A stretch of DNA of 64,000 nt from Myxococcus dinghuensis (GCF_024198235.1 NZ_JAKCFB010000007.1:124001-188000), one strand, 5' to 3'. Counted from the first letter of the stretch, positions 54,696-64,000 are shown. Notes: generated from the letters alone by a model not told the origin. Translations and numbers: made by a program.

Positions 54696-56060
54696 TCACG
54701 CGCCCGAGGCAGGGGCGCGGCGCGACTCGACGATGGCGCGGAAGGAGCGGCTCCGGAGCTCCTCCAGCGTGAGGCCGGTGGCGAGCACCTCCTCCTGCTG
54801 GAGCGCGCCGCAGCCCTGGCCCCGCAGGAAGAAGTTGAGCAGCCCCTGGCCCGTGGCCGCGTCGTCGAACACGTCGCCCACCAGCGTGGCCTGGGCCGCC
54901 TTCTCCATGAAGGCCTTGAGCCGGCGCGTGGCCGCGTCGAGCCCCTCCAGGAAGAAGGCATACACGGCCGCGTAGCGCACCGGGAGCTGGGCCGGGTGCA
55001 AGTCCCACCCCTGGTACCAGCCGCGCTCCAGCGAGTGGCGGATGTGGCGATAGGACTGCTGCCACACCCGCTGCACGGCCTCGCTGTTCTCCCGGAGCTG
55101 CGTGGGCAGGAGCTGCGTGTCGCCCTGCTTGCGGTGCGGCGGCACGGGCATCACGTTGGTCGCGCCGTCGGAGAGCATCACGCCCGTGCCCGCGAGCCCG
55201 ACCTGCACCAGGTCCCGCAGGAAGTCGCAGGCCGGGTGCAGCATGCTCTGCACGTGCGCGCTCACGCTGAGCGCGGCGGTGTAGTCGTACAGCCCCAGGT
55301 GCACGCTGGCGCAGCGCCCGCGCCCGGCGGCCACCAGCGCCGGCAGGTGCAGCCGGCCCTCGCGGTCGAAGAGGGCCTGGGGCGTCTCCACCATCAGCTC
55401 CAGCTCCAGGGTGCCCGACTCCAGGCCGTGCGCGGACTCGAGCACCTCCAGGATGCGCGCGAGCGCGGAGACCTGCTCGGGCAGCGTCACCTTGGGGAGG
55501 GTGACGACGAAGGACGGGGGCAGCTTGCCGCCGCTGTGCTCCAGCAGCGTGGTGACGAACAGGTCGAGCGTGCGCGAGGCGCGCTCGAACAGCTCCTCCG
55601 TGAAGGACTTCACGCGGATGCCCACGAAGGGCGGCAGCGTGCCCTGGGCCAGCCCGCGCGCCATCTCCTTCGCGGCGGCCACCGCGTGCGCGTCCTCCTC
55701 CGCGTCGGGCCGGTGGCCGTACCCGTCCTCGAAGTCGATGCGGTAGTCCTCCACCGGCTCGCGCGTCAGCTTGTCCTGCACGCGCTCGTAGACGCGCTGG
55801 GCGAAGCGGCCCCGCTGGGGCAGCCCCAGGCCGTGGGCCAGCTCGGCCGCGTCCGGCGCGTAGTCCTTCAGCGCCGCGAGCGCCAGGTCCCCCAGCTTCC
55901 GCGCGGACTCCGCGCGGAAGAGGTGCGCGCCGCCGTAGACGACGTGCACCGGCTGGCGGCGGGGGGACTCTCCCGGATACGCGCGGGCGAACCCGGTGTT
56001 GGCGCGCCGCAGGTCCTCGCGCGCGCCCAGGAGGCTGGTGGGCGTCAAGGTGGTCTTCAT
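54696..56060 (-). CDS. HpcH/HpaI aldolase/citrate-lyase-family protein, DUF6986-like
   Basis: 454-residue TIM-barrel protein. Recognisable pieces are the N-terminal RRQPVHVVYGGAHLF, RIDFEDGYGHRPD near residue 110 (acidic metal site), FVVTLPKV, the barrel strand ELELMVETPQALFD, and GRCASVHLGLYDYTAAL. This matches the DUF6986 branch of the aldolase/citrate lyase superfamily; I believe members neighbour purine degradation genes, but none is here. It would cleave or form a carbon-carbon bond with a metal ion. Start is the first ATG in frame. It ends 22 bp from a convergent gene. Confidence 0.7.
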   Translation of the reverse strand: MKTTLTPTSLLGAREDLRRANTGFARAYPGESPRRQPVHVVYGGAHLFRAESARKLGDLALAALKDYAPDAAELAHGLGLPQRGRFAQRVYERVQDKLTREPVEDYRIDFEDGYGHRPDAEEDAHAVAAAKEMARGLAQGTLPPFVGIRVKSFTEELFERASRTLDLFVTTLLEHSGGKLPPSFVVTLPKVTLPEQVSALARILEVLESAHGLESGTLELELMVETPQALFDREGRLHLPALVAAGRGRCASVHLGLYDYTAALSVSAHVQSMLHPACDFLRDLVQVGLAGTGVMLSDGATNVMPVPPHRKQGDTQLLPTQLRENSEAVQRVWQQSYRHIRHSLERGWYQGWDLHPAQLPVRYAAVYAFFLEGLDAATRRLKAFMEKAAQATLVGDVFDDAATGQGLLNFFLRGQGCGALQQEEVLATGLTLEELRSRSFRAIVESRRAPASGA

Positions 56061-56085
56061 CGGGAGCCTCGGGGGAGCGACGCCG

Positions 56086-58638
56086 TCACGGCTGTTTCTT
56101 CAGCCAGGCGGCGACCTGGGGGCCGCAGCGCTCGCGCAGGGCGACGTCCTGGCTCAGCCGCTCCACCGTCTGCGCGGTGGCCTGCTGGGCCTCGGGGACG
56201 GGGTGCTCCTGGAGCAGCGCCTTCATCTGCTCCAGGTGCTCGCGCGTGCGCAGCAGGCCCAGCGCCTCGACGATGCGGCGCAGCAGCATGGGGGCGCCGC
56301 CCGTGCGGCCCACGACCTCCTTCCACTGCTTGCGCGTCTGCGTCCACCACGCCTCGCGGCCGGTGCGGTTGGCGAGCAGCCCCGACACGAAGCTGGCCAC
56401 GTCCTGCGTCTTCACCGTGTCCGTGAAGAGCAGCCCCTGCGCGCGCTGCGCCAGCGCCGGCTCCTCGAAGGTCGTCAGCGCCATCAGGTAGCGGCGCTGC
56501 GTGGCCGGGTCCGGCTCCTTCGGCACCTTCTGGAGGATGGTGTCGAAGAGGGCCGCGTCGCCCGCGCGGGCCACCATGCCCACCGCGGCGTCCAGCAGGT
56601 TGGGCTCCAGCGCGTCGCGCTCGCCCTGGAGCATGCGCGCCACGCGGGGCTTCGCCTCGGCCAGCGCCTTGGGGCTGCGCGCCAGGCCACCCACCGCGCG
56701 CACCAGCGCCGCGCGCCGCAGCTTCACGCGGTCGGTCTCGCCCGCCGTCGCCTGCCAGCCCAGCTTCTCGAGGCCGGGGCCCAACAGCTTCTCCACCCAC
56801 GCGCGCAGCCGCGCCTGGTCCTCGCCGTCCACCAGCCGGCCCTCCACGTAGCCCAGCCGGCCCACCAGCTCGTCCAGGACGGAGTCGTCCTCCTCGCCGC
56901 CGAAGCGCGCCGCCAGGTCGAGCAGGTCCGCGACGGACGCCTTGTCCGCGCGCACCAGCGCCCACTGGTCCGCCAGCAGGGAGATGCGCTCCGACGGCGC
57001 CAGCACCTGGAGGTTCGCCGCCAGGTCGCGCAGCGTCTTCGCGTCGTACGCCACGCGGTAGAAGCCCGTGGAGCCCGCGTTGGCGCACAGCCACTTCACG
57101 TCGCCGGAGCCCTCCAGCTTCACCGTGGCCTTCGTGTCGCGCAGCAGCACCCGCTGCTCATGCACGCCCGCGGCGTCCTCGTAGCGCAGCACCATGGGCA
57201 CCGGCCACTTCTCCGCGCTCTTCACGCCCGGCTCCGTGTAGAAGCGCTCCTGCGACAGCGACAGCTCGCGCCCCTCGACCTTCGCGCTCACCAGCGGGAA
57301 GCCGCTCTGGCCCACCCACGCGGTGGCCAGCTCCTCCACCGGCTGCTTCGCCGCCTCGCCCAGCGCGTTCCACAGGTCCTCCTTCACCGCGTTGGCGCGC
57401 GCGTGCTTGCGCATGTACAGGCGGATGCCCTCGCGGAACGGCCCCTCCCCGAGGAAGCCTTCGATCATCCGCAGCACCGCGCCGCCCTTCTCGTACGTAA
57501 TCGCGTCGAAGCTCTCGCCCGCCTCGCCCGCGTTGTGCACGGCGCCGTGGATGGGGTGCGTGGACTTGAGCGCGTCCAGGTGCAGCGCGCTGGCGCGGTG
57601 CGCGTCGAAGTCCAGCCACATGCGCCACTCGGGCTTCCACTGGTCGACGATCTTGAACGCCATCCACGTGGCGAACGCCTCGTTCAGCCACAGGTCGTCC
57701 CACCACACCATGGTGACCCAGTTGCCGAACCACTGGTGCGCCAGCTCGTGCGTCACCACCTCCGCCACGCGCTTCTGCACGGACAGGGGCGCGGTGGCCG
57801 GGTCCAGCAGCAGCGCCACCTCGCGGTACGTAATCAGGCCCGCGTTCTCCATGGCGCCGGCCTCGAAGTCCGGGATGCCCACCTGGTCCACCTTGGTGAA
57901 GGCATACGGCAGCCCGAAGTAGTCCTGGAGGCGGGGCAGCACCGCCAGCGCGACGTCCTGGCCGAAGCGCGTCAGGTGGGCCTTCTCCGCCAGGGCCCAG
58001 GTGCGCACGGGGATGTCGCCCACGCGCTCGGCGGGCGTGCCCACCAGCGGGCCCACGACCAGGGCGATGAGGTAGCTGCTGAGCACCTCCGTCTCCTGGA
58101 ACGTCACCTTCAGGTGCGTGCCGTCCTGCTCCTCCTTCACCACCGGCCCGTTGCCCAGCACCGCCAGGCCCTGGGGGACGCGCACGGACAGGGCCCACTT
58201 CGCCTTGAAGGACGGCTCGTCGAAGGACGGGAAGACGCGGCGCGCGTCGGCGGCCTCGAACTGGGTGGCGGCCACCTTGCCCGCCAGGTACAGGCCGCGC
58301 AGGCCCTCCGTGAAGGCGCCCTTCCACGCCACGTCCAGGGTGGCCTTGCCCACCGGCAGCGGCGCGTCGAAGCGCAGCACCACCGTCTCGCTCACGGCCA
58401 CGGGCTGGATGGAGGCCGGGCGGCGCGTCTCACCGCCCGCGCGGAACGTCACCTCGCCCAGCGTGAGCGCGATGGCGTGGAGGATGACCTCCCGCGTGGG
58501 CTCGGTCACCTCCACGTCCAGGGTCTGCTGCCCGGAGAACGACTTCGCGTCCAGGTCCAGGGTCAGCGTCGCCGCGTAGCGGCTGGGGCGAACGGTGGGG
58601 GGGAGCCGGAAGTTCTTGTCTTCGGTCGGATGCGCCAT
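56086..58638 (-). CDS. M1-family aminopeptidase
   Basis: 850-residue zinc aminopeptidase. The exopeptidase motif GAMENAGLI, the zinc motif HELAHQW with its downstream Glu in NEAFATWM, and the four-domain M1 layout (N-terminal beta domain, catalytic domain about 230-440, small beta domain, C-terminal helical domain) are all present. It trims N-terminal residues from peptides, likely in the cytosol since no signal peptide is seen. The ATG used has only weak ribosome pairing but begins the family N-terminus. It lies 14 bp after a small metallopeptidase gene, so the two are an operon. Confidence 0.93.
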   Translation of the reverse strand: MAHPTEDKNFRLPPTVRPSRYAATLTLDLDAKSFSGQQTLDVEVTEPTREVILHAIALTLGEVTFRAGGETRRPASIQPVAVSETVVLRFDAPLPVGKATLDVAWKGAFTEGLRGLYLAGKVAATQFEAADARRVFPSFDEPSFKAKWALSVRVPQGLAVLGNGPVVKEEQDGTHLKVTFQETEVLSSYLIALVVGPLVGTPAERVGDIPVRTWALAEKAHLTRFGQDVALAVLPRLQDYFGLPYAFTKVDQVGIPDFEAGAMENAGLITYREVALLLDPATAPLSVQKRVAEVVTHELAHQWFGNWVTMVWWDDLWLNEAFATWMAFKIVDQWKPEWRMWLDFDAHRASALHLDALKSTHPIHGAVHNAGEAGESFDAITYEKGGAVLRMIEGFLGEGPFREGIRLYMRKHARANAVKEDLWNALGEAAKQPVEELATAWVGQSGFPLVSAKVEGRELSLSQERFYTEPGVKSAEKWPVPMVLRYEDAAGVHEQRVLLRDTKATVKLEGSGDVKWLCANAGSTGFYRVAYDAKTLRDLAANLQVLAPSERISLLADQWALVRADKASVADLLDLAARFGGEEDDSVLDELVGRLGYVEGRLVDGEDQARLRAWVEKLLGPGLEKLGWQATAGETDRVKLRRAALVRAVGGLARSPKALAEAKPRVARMLQGERDALEPNLLDAAVGMVARAGDAALFDTILQKVPKEPDPATQRRYLMALTTFEEPALAQRAQGLLFTDTVKTQDVASFVSGLLANRTGREAWWTQTRKQWKEVVGRTGGAPMLLRRIVEALGLLRTREHLEQMKALLQEHPVPEAQQATAQTVERLSQDVALRERCGPQVAAWLKKQP

Positions 58639-58651
58639 AGGGAGGCGGAAT

Positions 58652-59269
58652 CTAGCCCCGTCGGCGCCGCGTGCTCCGACTTCTGTGACGGGGATGCAAG
58701 AAACCCGTCGTCTCGGGGGTGGGGTGTCCGCCGCCACACCCTTGCCACGAGGGGGGCCGGGCCGGGGGCGGGGCCTCCGGGAGCAGTTGGGCGAAGAGCC
58801 CCGACTCGCGCCGGAAGAAGCCCTCGGTGTGGAACGACGCGCCCAGCTCCAGCAGTTGGAAGTCCAGGTGGTGACACAGCTCGTGGAGGACGGTCCGCAG
58901 GTACGTGCGGAAGGCCACGACCCGGGCGTGACGCGCGGTGCGCATCCAGACGTGGACGTGGGGCCGCTGGCCGGGTTCCCAGCCGTAGAGGCCGTGCAGC
59001 TCGCCCTCGGCCGCGGTGACGGGGCGCACGTCCAGCACCTCCACGCGGGGCGGGGGGAGGCCCAGTTGCGCGCACAGCGCGTCCAGCAGCCGCGTGGTGG
59101 CCCGCTCCAGCGGGAGGCGCTCGCCCGACAGCAGGGCCTCCCGGACCGCGCCCACGTAGAAGCGGGGGAGGGCGGGCCGCGCGAGCCGGGGGACGGGCAG
59201 GGCGTCGCTCATCCGGTAGACGTGCTGTTCCTGCGGGGAGAGCGCGTGGAAGTAGGGGAAGGGCGCCAC
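58652..59269 (-). CDS. Putative zinc metallopeptidase with HELCHHLD motif
   Basis: 205-residue protein with the zinc-binding motif HELCHHLDF around residues 130-140, of the HExxHxxxH-like type seen in SprT-like and other small metallopeptidases. Upstream it has SPQEQHVYRMSDALPVPRL and a helical region; after the motif come FHTEGFFRRESGLFAQLL and a Pro-, His- and Arg-rich tail. No signal peptide. Co-oriented and 14 bp from the M1 aminopeptidase, which suggests joint expression and possibly sequential proteolysis. Family not certain. Confidence 0.7.
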   Translation of the reverse strand: MAPFPYFHALSPQEQHVYRMSDALPVPRLARPALPRFYVGAVREALLSGERLPLERATTRLLDALCAQLGLPPPRVEVLDVRPVTAAEGELHGLYGWEPGQRPHVHVWMRTARHARVVAFRTYLRTVLHELCHHLDFQLLELGASFHTEGFFRRESGLFAQLLPEAPPPARPPSWQGCGGGHPTPETTGFLHPRHRSRSTRRRRG

Positions 59270-59362
59270 GGCCGGGCACTCTACCGGCGGGGCGGCCGGC
59301 CCGCCCGCTCCGGGGGCGGGGCTCCGGGGGCGCGGGCTGCTTACCTTGGAATGGGAGGCGGG

Positions 59363-61417
59363 ATGGCACTCTCGTTGGGGCGAGCCGCCTGGGAGCGCGC
59401 GGTACTGCTGGCGGTGGCCTTCGAGGCGCTGAAGGTCGTCAGCGCCCGGTTCGTGTTCCCGCCCATGAGCAGCGCCATCCTCTGGCTGCCCGCGGGGCTG
59501 TCACTGGCCTTCCTGCTGCGCTCGCCCACGTGGATGTGGCCCGCGCTGCTGCTGGCCATCTTCGCGGCCGAGCTGGGCTCCGTGCTGGCGGAGGGGCTGC
59601 CCTGGGGCGTGGGGGCGGCCTGGGCGGTGGGCAACGTGCTGCGCACGCTGGTGGGCGCCGCGTCGATGCGGCGCTGGTTGGGGCCCGTCGTGCGCTTCCA
59701 CCGCGTGCGGGACGTGCTGGGGCTGCTCGTGCTGGGGGCGGGGGTGGCCGCGCTGCCGAGCGCCACGCTGGGGGCGCTCGGCGCGAAGTGGGGGTTGGGG
59801 TCGGCGGCCTCGTTCGCCCACGAGTGGGAGGTGTGGTGGCTGAGCGACGTGCTGGGCACCGTGCTGGTGGCGCCGCTGATGTTGACGTGGTGGCCCGCGC
59901 ACCGCGGGGCCGCGCGTCCGTGGCGGCTCGTGGAGCTGTGGGGCCTGCTGGCGGCGGTGGCGCTCGTGGGCTTCGTCATCTTCCGGAGCGACGACGTGCC
60001 GGACTCGCCGGCCATCACCACCACGCTGCCCTACGCGGCGTTCCCGCTGGTCATCGTCGCGGCCCTGCGGCTGGGCGGGCGCGGCGCGACGAGCGCGTCG
60101 GCGGTGATGAGCGCCATCGCGGTGGCGTTCACCCGGCTGGGGCAGGGGCCGTTCGGGGCGTTGCCGGTGCCGGTGGCCTCGCGGGTGATGTCCACGCAGG
60201 TGTTCATGGCGGCGCTCGGCCTGTCCGCGCTCACCGTGGCCGCGGTGGTGGCGGAGCGCCGGCGGGCGGAGGCGGCGCAGCGGGTGCTGGCCCGCGCGGG
60301 GGCGGTGCTGGCCCGCTCCTCGGACTGGAGCGTGACGCTGCCGCAGGTGACGCGGCTGCTCGTCCCGGAGTTCGCCACGGGGGCCGCCATCTGGCTCTCG
60401 GGAGAGGGCGGCCTGGTGGAGCGCGTGGCGGCCTCCGGCTGGACGCAGGCGAGCGAGTGGGGCCTCCGGGGCCAGTTCCCGCCGGTGCCTCCGGAGACGC
60501 GGGCGTGGAGCTGGCCGGGGGGCTCGGGGGTGCTCGCGCCCATGCGGGTGCGCGGGCGGGTGGTGGGCGCGCTGGCGCTGACCATGACCCAGGAGGGGCG
60601 GGACACGGGCTTGCGCGACGAGGTGCTGGCGGAGGACCTGGCGCGGCGGTGCGCGCTGGCGCTGGAGAACGCGCGGCTGTTGGGCGAGGCGCGCGAGGCG
60701 GTGGCGGTGCGCGAGGACTTCATCGCCGTGGCCGCGCACGAGCTGCGGACCCCGCTGGCCACCCTCACGCTGCGGGTCCAGGGGCTGCTGGCGCAATCGC
60801 GTGGCACGGAGCTGGCCGGGAAGCTGGACGCCATCCTCCGCCAGGTGCGGCGGCTGACGCGGCTGGTGGAGAACGTGCTCGACGTGAGCTTCTTCACGTC
60901 GGGCGACCTGGCGCTGCGGCGCGAGCGGGTGGACCTGGCCGAGCTCGTGGAGGAGGTGGTCTCGCGACACCTGTCGGAGGCGGCGCGGGTGGGGACCTCA
61001 CTGGAGTTGAAGCGGACGTCCCATCCCGTCCCCGGGTGGCTGGACCGGCGGCGGGTGGAGCAGGCGCTGTCGAACCTCCTGGTCAACGCCATCAAGTTCG
61101 GCGCGGGCTCCGCGGTGGACGTGGCGCTGTGGCAGGTGGGGGACCGCGCCCGGTTGACGGTGAGGGACCGGGGCATCGGCGTGCCTCCGGAGGCGGTGGA
61201 GCGCATCTTCGCCCCCTTCGAGCGCGCGGTGTCGGTCCACGAGTACGGGGGGCTGGGCCTGGGGCTGTACCTGGTGCGCCGCATCGTGGAGGCGCATGGC
61301 GGGTCCGTCCGGCTCATCGATGAGGACGGCGTGGGCGCCACCTTCGTCCTGGAGCTTCCCGTGGAGCCCCGGTTGCGGCGCATGGAGGCGTTGCCGTCTG
61401 CCGACCCCGGGGCTTGA
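59363..61417 (+). CDS. Sensor histidine kinase, MASE1-GAF-HisKA-HATPase
   Basis: 684-residue membrane kinase. Residues 1-290 form a MASE1-type membrane sensor (LWLPAGLSLAFLL motif early), followed by a GAF-like domain (about 300-440), HisKA with phospho-acceptor His459 in AAHELRTP, and HATPase with N-box NLLVNAIKF, DRGIGVPP and GLGLGLYLV. It lacks a receiver. A second kinase of similar MASE1 type is at 13.2 kb. Two in-frame ATGs four codons apart; the later has GGGAGG four bases before it. No response regulator is adjacent. Confidence 0.9.
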   Translation: MALSLGRAAWERAVLLAVAFEALKVVSARFVFPPMSSAILWLPAGLSLAFLLRSPTWMWPALLLAIFAAELGSVLAEGLPWGVGAAWAVGNVLRTLVGAASMRRWLGPVVRFHRVRDVLGLLVLGAGVAALPSATLGALGAKWGLGSAASFAHEWEVWWLSDVLGTVLVAPLMLTWWPAHRGAARPWRLVELWGLLAAVALVGFVIFRSDDVPDSPAITTTLPYAAFPLVIVAALRLGGRGATSASAVMSAIAVAFTRLGQGPFGALPVPVASRVMSTQVFMAALGLSALTVAAVVAERRRAEAAQRVLARAGAVLARSSDWSVTLPQVTRLLVPEFATGAAIWLSGEGGLVERVAASGWTQASEWGLRGQFPPVPPETRAWSWPGGSGVLAPMRVRGRVVGALALTMTQEGRDTGLRDEVLAEDLARRCALALENARLLGEAREAVAVREDFIAVAAHELRTPLATLTLRVQGLLAQSRGTELAGKLDAILRQVRRLTRLVENVLDVSFFTSGDLALRRERVDLAELVEEVVSRHLSEAARVGTSLELKRTSHPVPGWLDRRRVEQALSNLLVNAIKFGAGSAVDVALWQVGDRARLTVRDRGIGVPPEAVERIFAPFERAVSVHEYGGLGLGLYLVRRIVEAHGGSVRLIDEDGVGATFVLELPVEPRLRRMEALPSADPGA

Positions 61418-61580
61418 GCGCGCCCACCCTGGGTGGTCCGGGTGACAGCGGGGCGAAGGTCTCCGCCATCGTGGGAAACGGATTCGCCACGGCGCGGGCG
61501 CGGGGACCCGGGGCGGGTGTCCAGGACAGGACGACACGCGAGGCGTCGAAGGAGGCACGCCGGTTGCTCTCGCCAGGGGC

Positions 61581-62231
61581 ATGGGGCGGGGAGCGTGGTT
61601 GGGCGTGGTGGTGGGGTTGTGGGTGTGGGGCTGCACGGCGGAGGCCGCGAAGCGGCGCGCGTCCCCGCGTCCCACCGTGTCGCTGGCGGAGCGCGCGGTG
61701 TGGCGCGCGCAGGCGTGGGTGGGGTTGGGCTCGCTGGCGACGGTGAGCACGTCGGTGAACGACGACTGCTCGGGGCTCACGCAGCTCGCGTTCCGCAAGG
61801 CCGGGCTGAGTCTCATGCCGGAGCGCACCCTGCCGGGGGAGAACGGGGTGAAGGCCATCTACCGCAAGGCGGGAGAGCTGGGCTCGCTGCGCTCGGTGCC
61901 GCGTCCCGGGGACCTGGTCTTCTTCCGGGAGACGGTGGACCGGAACAAGGACGGGCACCGCAATGACGGCCTCACGCACATCGGCATCGTGGAGCGGATC
62001 GCCGTGGACGGCACGGTGACGTTCGTCCACCGCGCGGGTGGCGGGGTGAAGCGCAGCCGGCTCAACCTGGACCAGCCGGAGGCGCGCAAGGACGCGCAAG
62101 GCCGCGTGCTCAACGACTGGATTCGCCGCCGCGACAAGCGCAACCGAGGCTACCTGGCTGGAGAGCTGGTAGCCGGCTTCGCCTCCGTGGACGAGCGCTG
62201 GGGTTCCGCCGCGCGACAGGCCGGGCGGTGA
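61581..62231 (+). CDS. NlpC/P60-like cell-wall peptidase lipoprotein
   Basis: 216-residue exported protein. A lipobox-like VWGC (Cys18) ends the signal peptide. The papain-like NlpC/P60 or related fold is marked by the nucleophile Cys63 in NDDCSGLTQ, the His in LTHIGIVE, and a third ligand-bearing FVHRAGGG. It would cleave peptidoglycan peptides or act on other amide bonds. The segment PRPGDLVFF before the catalytic His is typical of NlpC/CHAP proteins. It precedes the transglycosylase gene by 57 bp, giving a plausible wall-remodelling pair. Confidence 0.85.
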   Translation: MGRGAWLGVVVGLWVWGCTAEAAKRRASPRPTVSLAERAVWRAQAWVGLGSLATVSTSVNDDCSGLTQLAFRKAGLSLMPERTLPGENGVKAIYRKAGELGSLRSVPRPGDLVFFRETVDRNKDGHRNDGLTHIGIVERIAVDGTVTFVHRAGGGVKRSRLNLDQPEARKDAQGRVLNDWIRRRDKRNRGYLAGELVAGFASVDERWGSAARQAGR

Positions 62232-62288
62232 GTCGAGGCCCGGGCGGCGCGTGACGCCGGGCGCCGAAAGGCGCTATGCACCGCCGGG

Positions 62289-63218
62289 ATGTCGACCACG
62301 GATGGACGGCCGTCGCCCTCGGAGCCGGGGCGCGCTGGCGCGGTGACCGGGAGCTCCCTGGAGGCGCGCCCCGTCGCCATGGCCTCGGGACCGACGGGGG
62401 CGTCACCCGTCACACGGCGCGCGCGGTGGCGTCGGCGGGTCGTGCTCGCGCTGGGGTTGTTGGTGTTCGGGGTGTGCGTCGTCGAGTACGTCCGCCTTCC
62501 CGAGGCCGAGCCCCTGGTGAAGGAGAACCCGAAGTCGACGGCGTTGATGGACCAGCGCGCGGAGGAGGCTCGCGAGGCGGGGAAGAAGGCGCGCCGGCGT
62601 CAGCACTGGGTCTCGCTCGGCGCCATCTCCCGTCACGCGGTGGCGGCGGTGCTGGTGTCGGAGGACGCGGGCTTCTACGTGCACGAGGGCGTGGACACGG
62701 TGGAGGTCCGCAAGGCCATGGAGGAGGCCTGGAAGCAGGGGAAGCTGGGGCGCGGGGCGTCCACCATCACCCAGCAGTTGGCGAAGAACCTGTGGCTGTC
62801 CACGGACCGGAGCCTCTTGCGCAAGGCGAAGGAGCTGGTGCTCGCCCACCGCTTGGAGGAGGCGCTCCCCAAGAAGCGCATCCTCGCGCTGTACCTCAAC
62901 GTGGTGGAGTGGGGGAGCGGTGTCTACGGCATCGAGGCGGGCGCGCGCGAACACTTCGGGGTGTCCGCCTCGCAGCTCACGCCCGCGCAGGGCGCCATCC
63001 TCGCGGCGATGCTGCCGGCGCCGCGCAAGCGCTCGCCGTCCTCGGGTTCCCGCGCGCTGTGGAAGCGCGCGCACTGGATCGTCGACCAGCTCGCCTCCGT
63101 GGGGCGCCTCTCCGGCGCGGAGGCGGACACGGCCCGCGCGGACATCGACCGGCTCCTGGGACGTGCGCCCGCGGAGACGACGGACGCGGCGGACGACGAC
63201 ACGGACGGCGAGGGTTGA
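62289..63218 (+). CDS. mtgA: Monofunctional biosynthetic peptidoglycan transglycosylase
   Basis: 309-residue membrane-anchored glycosyltransferase (GT51) that polymerises lipid II into glycan strands without transpeptidation. After a 45-residue cytosolic part and one membrane helix (about 50-68), the GT51 domain shows VLVSEDAGFYVHEGVD (catalytic Glu), GRGASTITQQLAKNLWLS and LALYLNVVEWGSGVYGIEAGARE. No penicillin-binding domain follows. A short GAACC-GAGA-GGTTC hairpin overlaps the stop region and might help end the transcript. Confidence 0.9.
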   Translation: MSTTDGRPSPSEPGRAGAVTGSSLEARPVAMASGPTGASPVTRRARWRRRVVLALGLLVFGVCVVEYVRLPEAEPLVKENPKSTALMDQRAEEAREAGKKARRRQHWVSLGAISRHAVAAVLVSEDAGFYVHEGVDTVEVRKAMEEAWKQGKLGRGASTITQQLAKNLWLSTDRSLLRKAKELVLAHRLEEALPKKRILALYLNVVEWGSGVYGIEAGAREHFGVSASQLTPAQGAILAAMLPAPRKRSPSSGSRALWKRAHWIVDQLASVGRLSGAEADTARADIDRLLGRAPAETTDAADDDTDGEG

Positions 63219-63357
63219 ACCGAGAGGTTCGATGTGTTTCGTGTCGGCCCGCTGGGCCGCCGACGGGGGACCTGGACTTGCCGGGTGCCGCGTATGGAGA
63301 CGGTGGGGCGGTGTCCCGACCGTCACCCGGACGTGGCGCGGGAGTATCCGGGAGCAG

Positions 63358-63960
63358 CTATTCGGTCGCCGGCTCCTCGCGGAAGTTCGCCTCCGCGATG
63401 GAGGCCCCCCAGCAGCACTCCGTTTCGTCCTCCTCGCCGGTGGGGAGGGTGGTGTGGAGGGGGGCGCCCTCCTTCACGTCTGTGAAGTAGAAGAGGTTTC
63501 GCGGCAGGACGACGAGCGCGCGGTCGCCCTGGCGCGTGCGCAGGACGAGCTGCGCCAGGGTCGGGTCCGCCAGGTCCGAGGCGCCGTGTGGAACGAAGGT
63601 CTCCAGCCTGGGCGCGACGTGAGGCGCCTCCTGTCCGCACCCGCCGTCCTCCGTGGAGACCTCCACCTCCTCCACGTGACAGGCGTCGCCGCCCGCGAAG
63701 TGGAACACCGCCTGGACCCGCGTGAAGTAGCAGTCCGGCGTCCCGCAGTCCTGGCCGTGGACGTCCGCCAGCACCGACAGGCGCACCCGGTCTTCCGACA
63801 GGGCCTCCACCATGCCGCTGCGCGCGTAGCGCTGGAGCAGGGGCGCCTGGGCACAGTGGGAGGTCGTCCGCGTATCGGGCCGCACCTCCGCCGCCCGGTG
63901 GGCACAGCCGGGCAGCGACAGGAGGAGCGCGATGAAGAGGGGGCCATGCTTCAGGGACAT
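63358..63960 (-). CDS. Uncharacterised Cys-rich lipoprotein
   Basis: 200-residue lipoprotein (LLSLPGC, Cys19). The mature part has ten or so cysteines in scattered pairs (GQDCGTPDCYF, ACHVEEVEV, GGCGQEA, ETECCWGAS), suggesting several disulfides. No family recognised. An ATG four codons upstream is an alternative start; neither has a clear ribosome site. It is convergent with the transglycosylase gene, 139 bp apart, and the window ends just upstream of it. Confidence 0.65.
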   Translation of the reverse strand: MSLKHGPLFIALLLSLPGCAHRAAEVRPDTRTTSHCAQAPLLQRYARSGMVEALSEDRVRLSVLADVHGQDCGTPDCYFTRVQAVFHFAGGDACHVEEVEVSTEDGGCGQEAPHVAPRLETFVPHGASDLADPTLAQLVLRTRQGDRALVVLPRNLFYFTDVKEGAPLHTTLPTGEEDETECCWGASIAEANFREEPATE

Positions 63961-64000
63961 GGCCGGGTTCATACCCGACGACGGCCCGCTAGAGCCCGGC

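Overview
The window is about 70% G+C, almost entirely coding, and reads as a chromosomal segment from a myxobacterium of the Myxococcus/Corallococcus type. The pointers are a DUF2378 (TIGR02265) protein, a family I know only from myxobacteria; a TolQ-TolR-TolR trio that matches the AglRQS gliding motor; many lipoproteins; and three orphan sensor kinases. I see no tRNA, rRNA, CRISPR array, prophage or insertion sequence.

Layout. 0-8 kb: a cut-off GAF/PAS histidine kinase, a giant zinc-ribbon membrane protein and a lipoprotein-anchored MsrB-MsrA fusion. 8-13 kb: a MshEN (cyclic-di-GMP-binding type) protein divergent from the aglRQS-like motor operon, which has a recognisable promoter and terminator, then a phosphoglycolate-phosphatase-like HAD hydrolase and a glycolipid-binding-family protein. 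13-30 kb: a MASE1 hybrid kinase, a discoidin/PKD/esterase lipoprotein, two divergent enzyme-regulator pairs (quinone oxidoreductase/AraC and serine hydrolase/TetR, the latter with a clear palindromic operator), a Lon-N-domain protein, NAD synthetase, an outer-membrane barrel, FKBP and thioredoxin.

29.6-40 kb is the most unusual part. A TonB-dependent receptor carrying its own TonB C-terminal domain and a His-rich plug loop is flanked by two lipoproteins that share a short sequence pattern. A little further on are four consecutive secreted proteins with a common domain whose signature is HACxH. Three promoters in this stretch carry the same 13-bp palindrome (GYAAYYRAGTTGC). Together they look like one metal-responsive regulon for capture and uptake of a metal, with zinc or copper as the natural guesses. 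A sterol-desaturase-like enzyme and a Crp-family regulator with a palindrome between them sit inside this stretch.

40-64 kb: a secreted endonuclease/phosphatase-fold protein, an uncharacterised exported protein, a 540-bp array of 82-bp tandem repeats with two conserved hairpins per unit, MarR and EcsC proteins, panD, a WHy-domain lipoprotein, a TAP-like hydrolase translationally coupled to a Nat-type ABC exporter, a DUF2804 protein, a leucine-rich-repeat lipoprotein, an aldolase-like protein, an M1 aminopeptidase with a small HELCH metallopeptidase, a MASE1-GAF kinase, an NlpC/P60-like lipoprotein, a monofunctional transglycosylase and a final lipoprotein. Families are named from motif recognition only; no database search was run.
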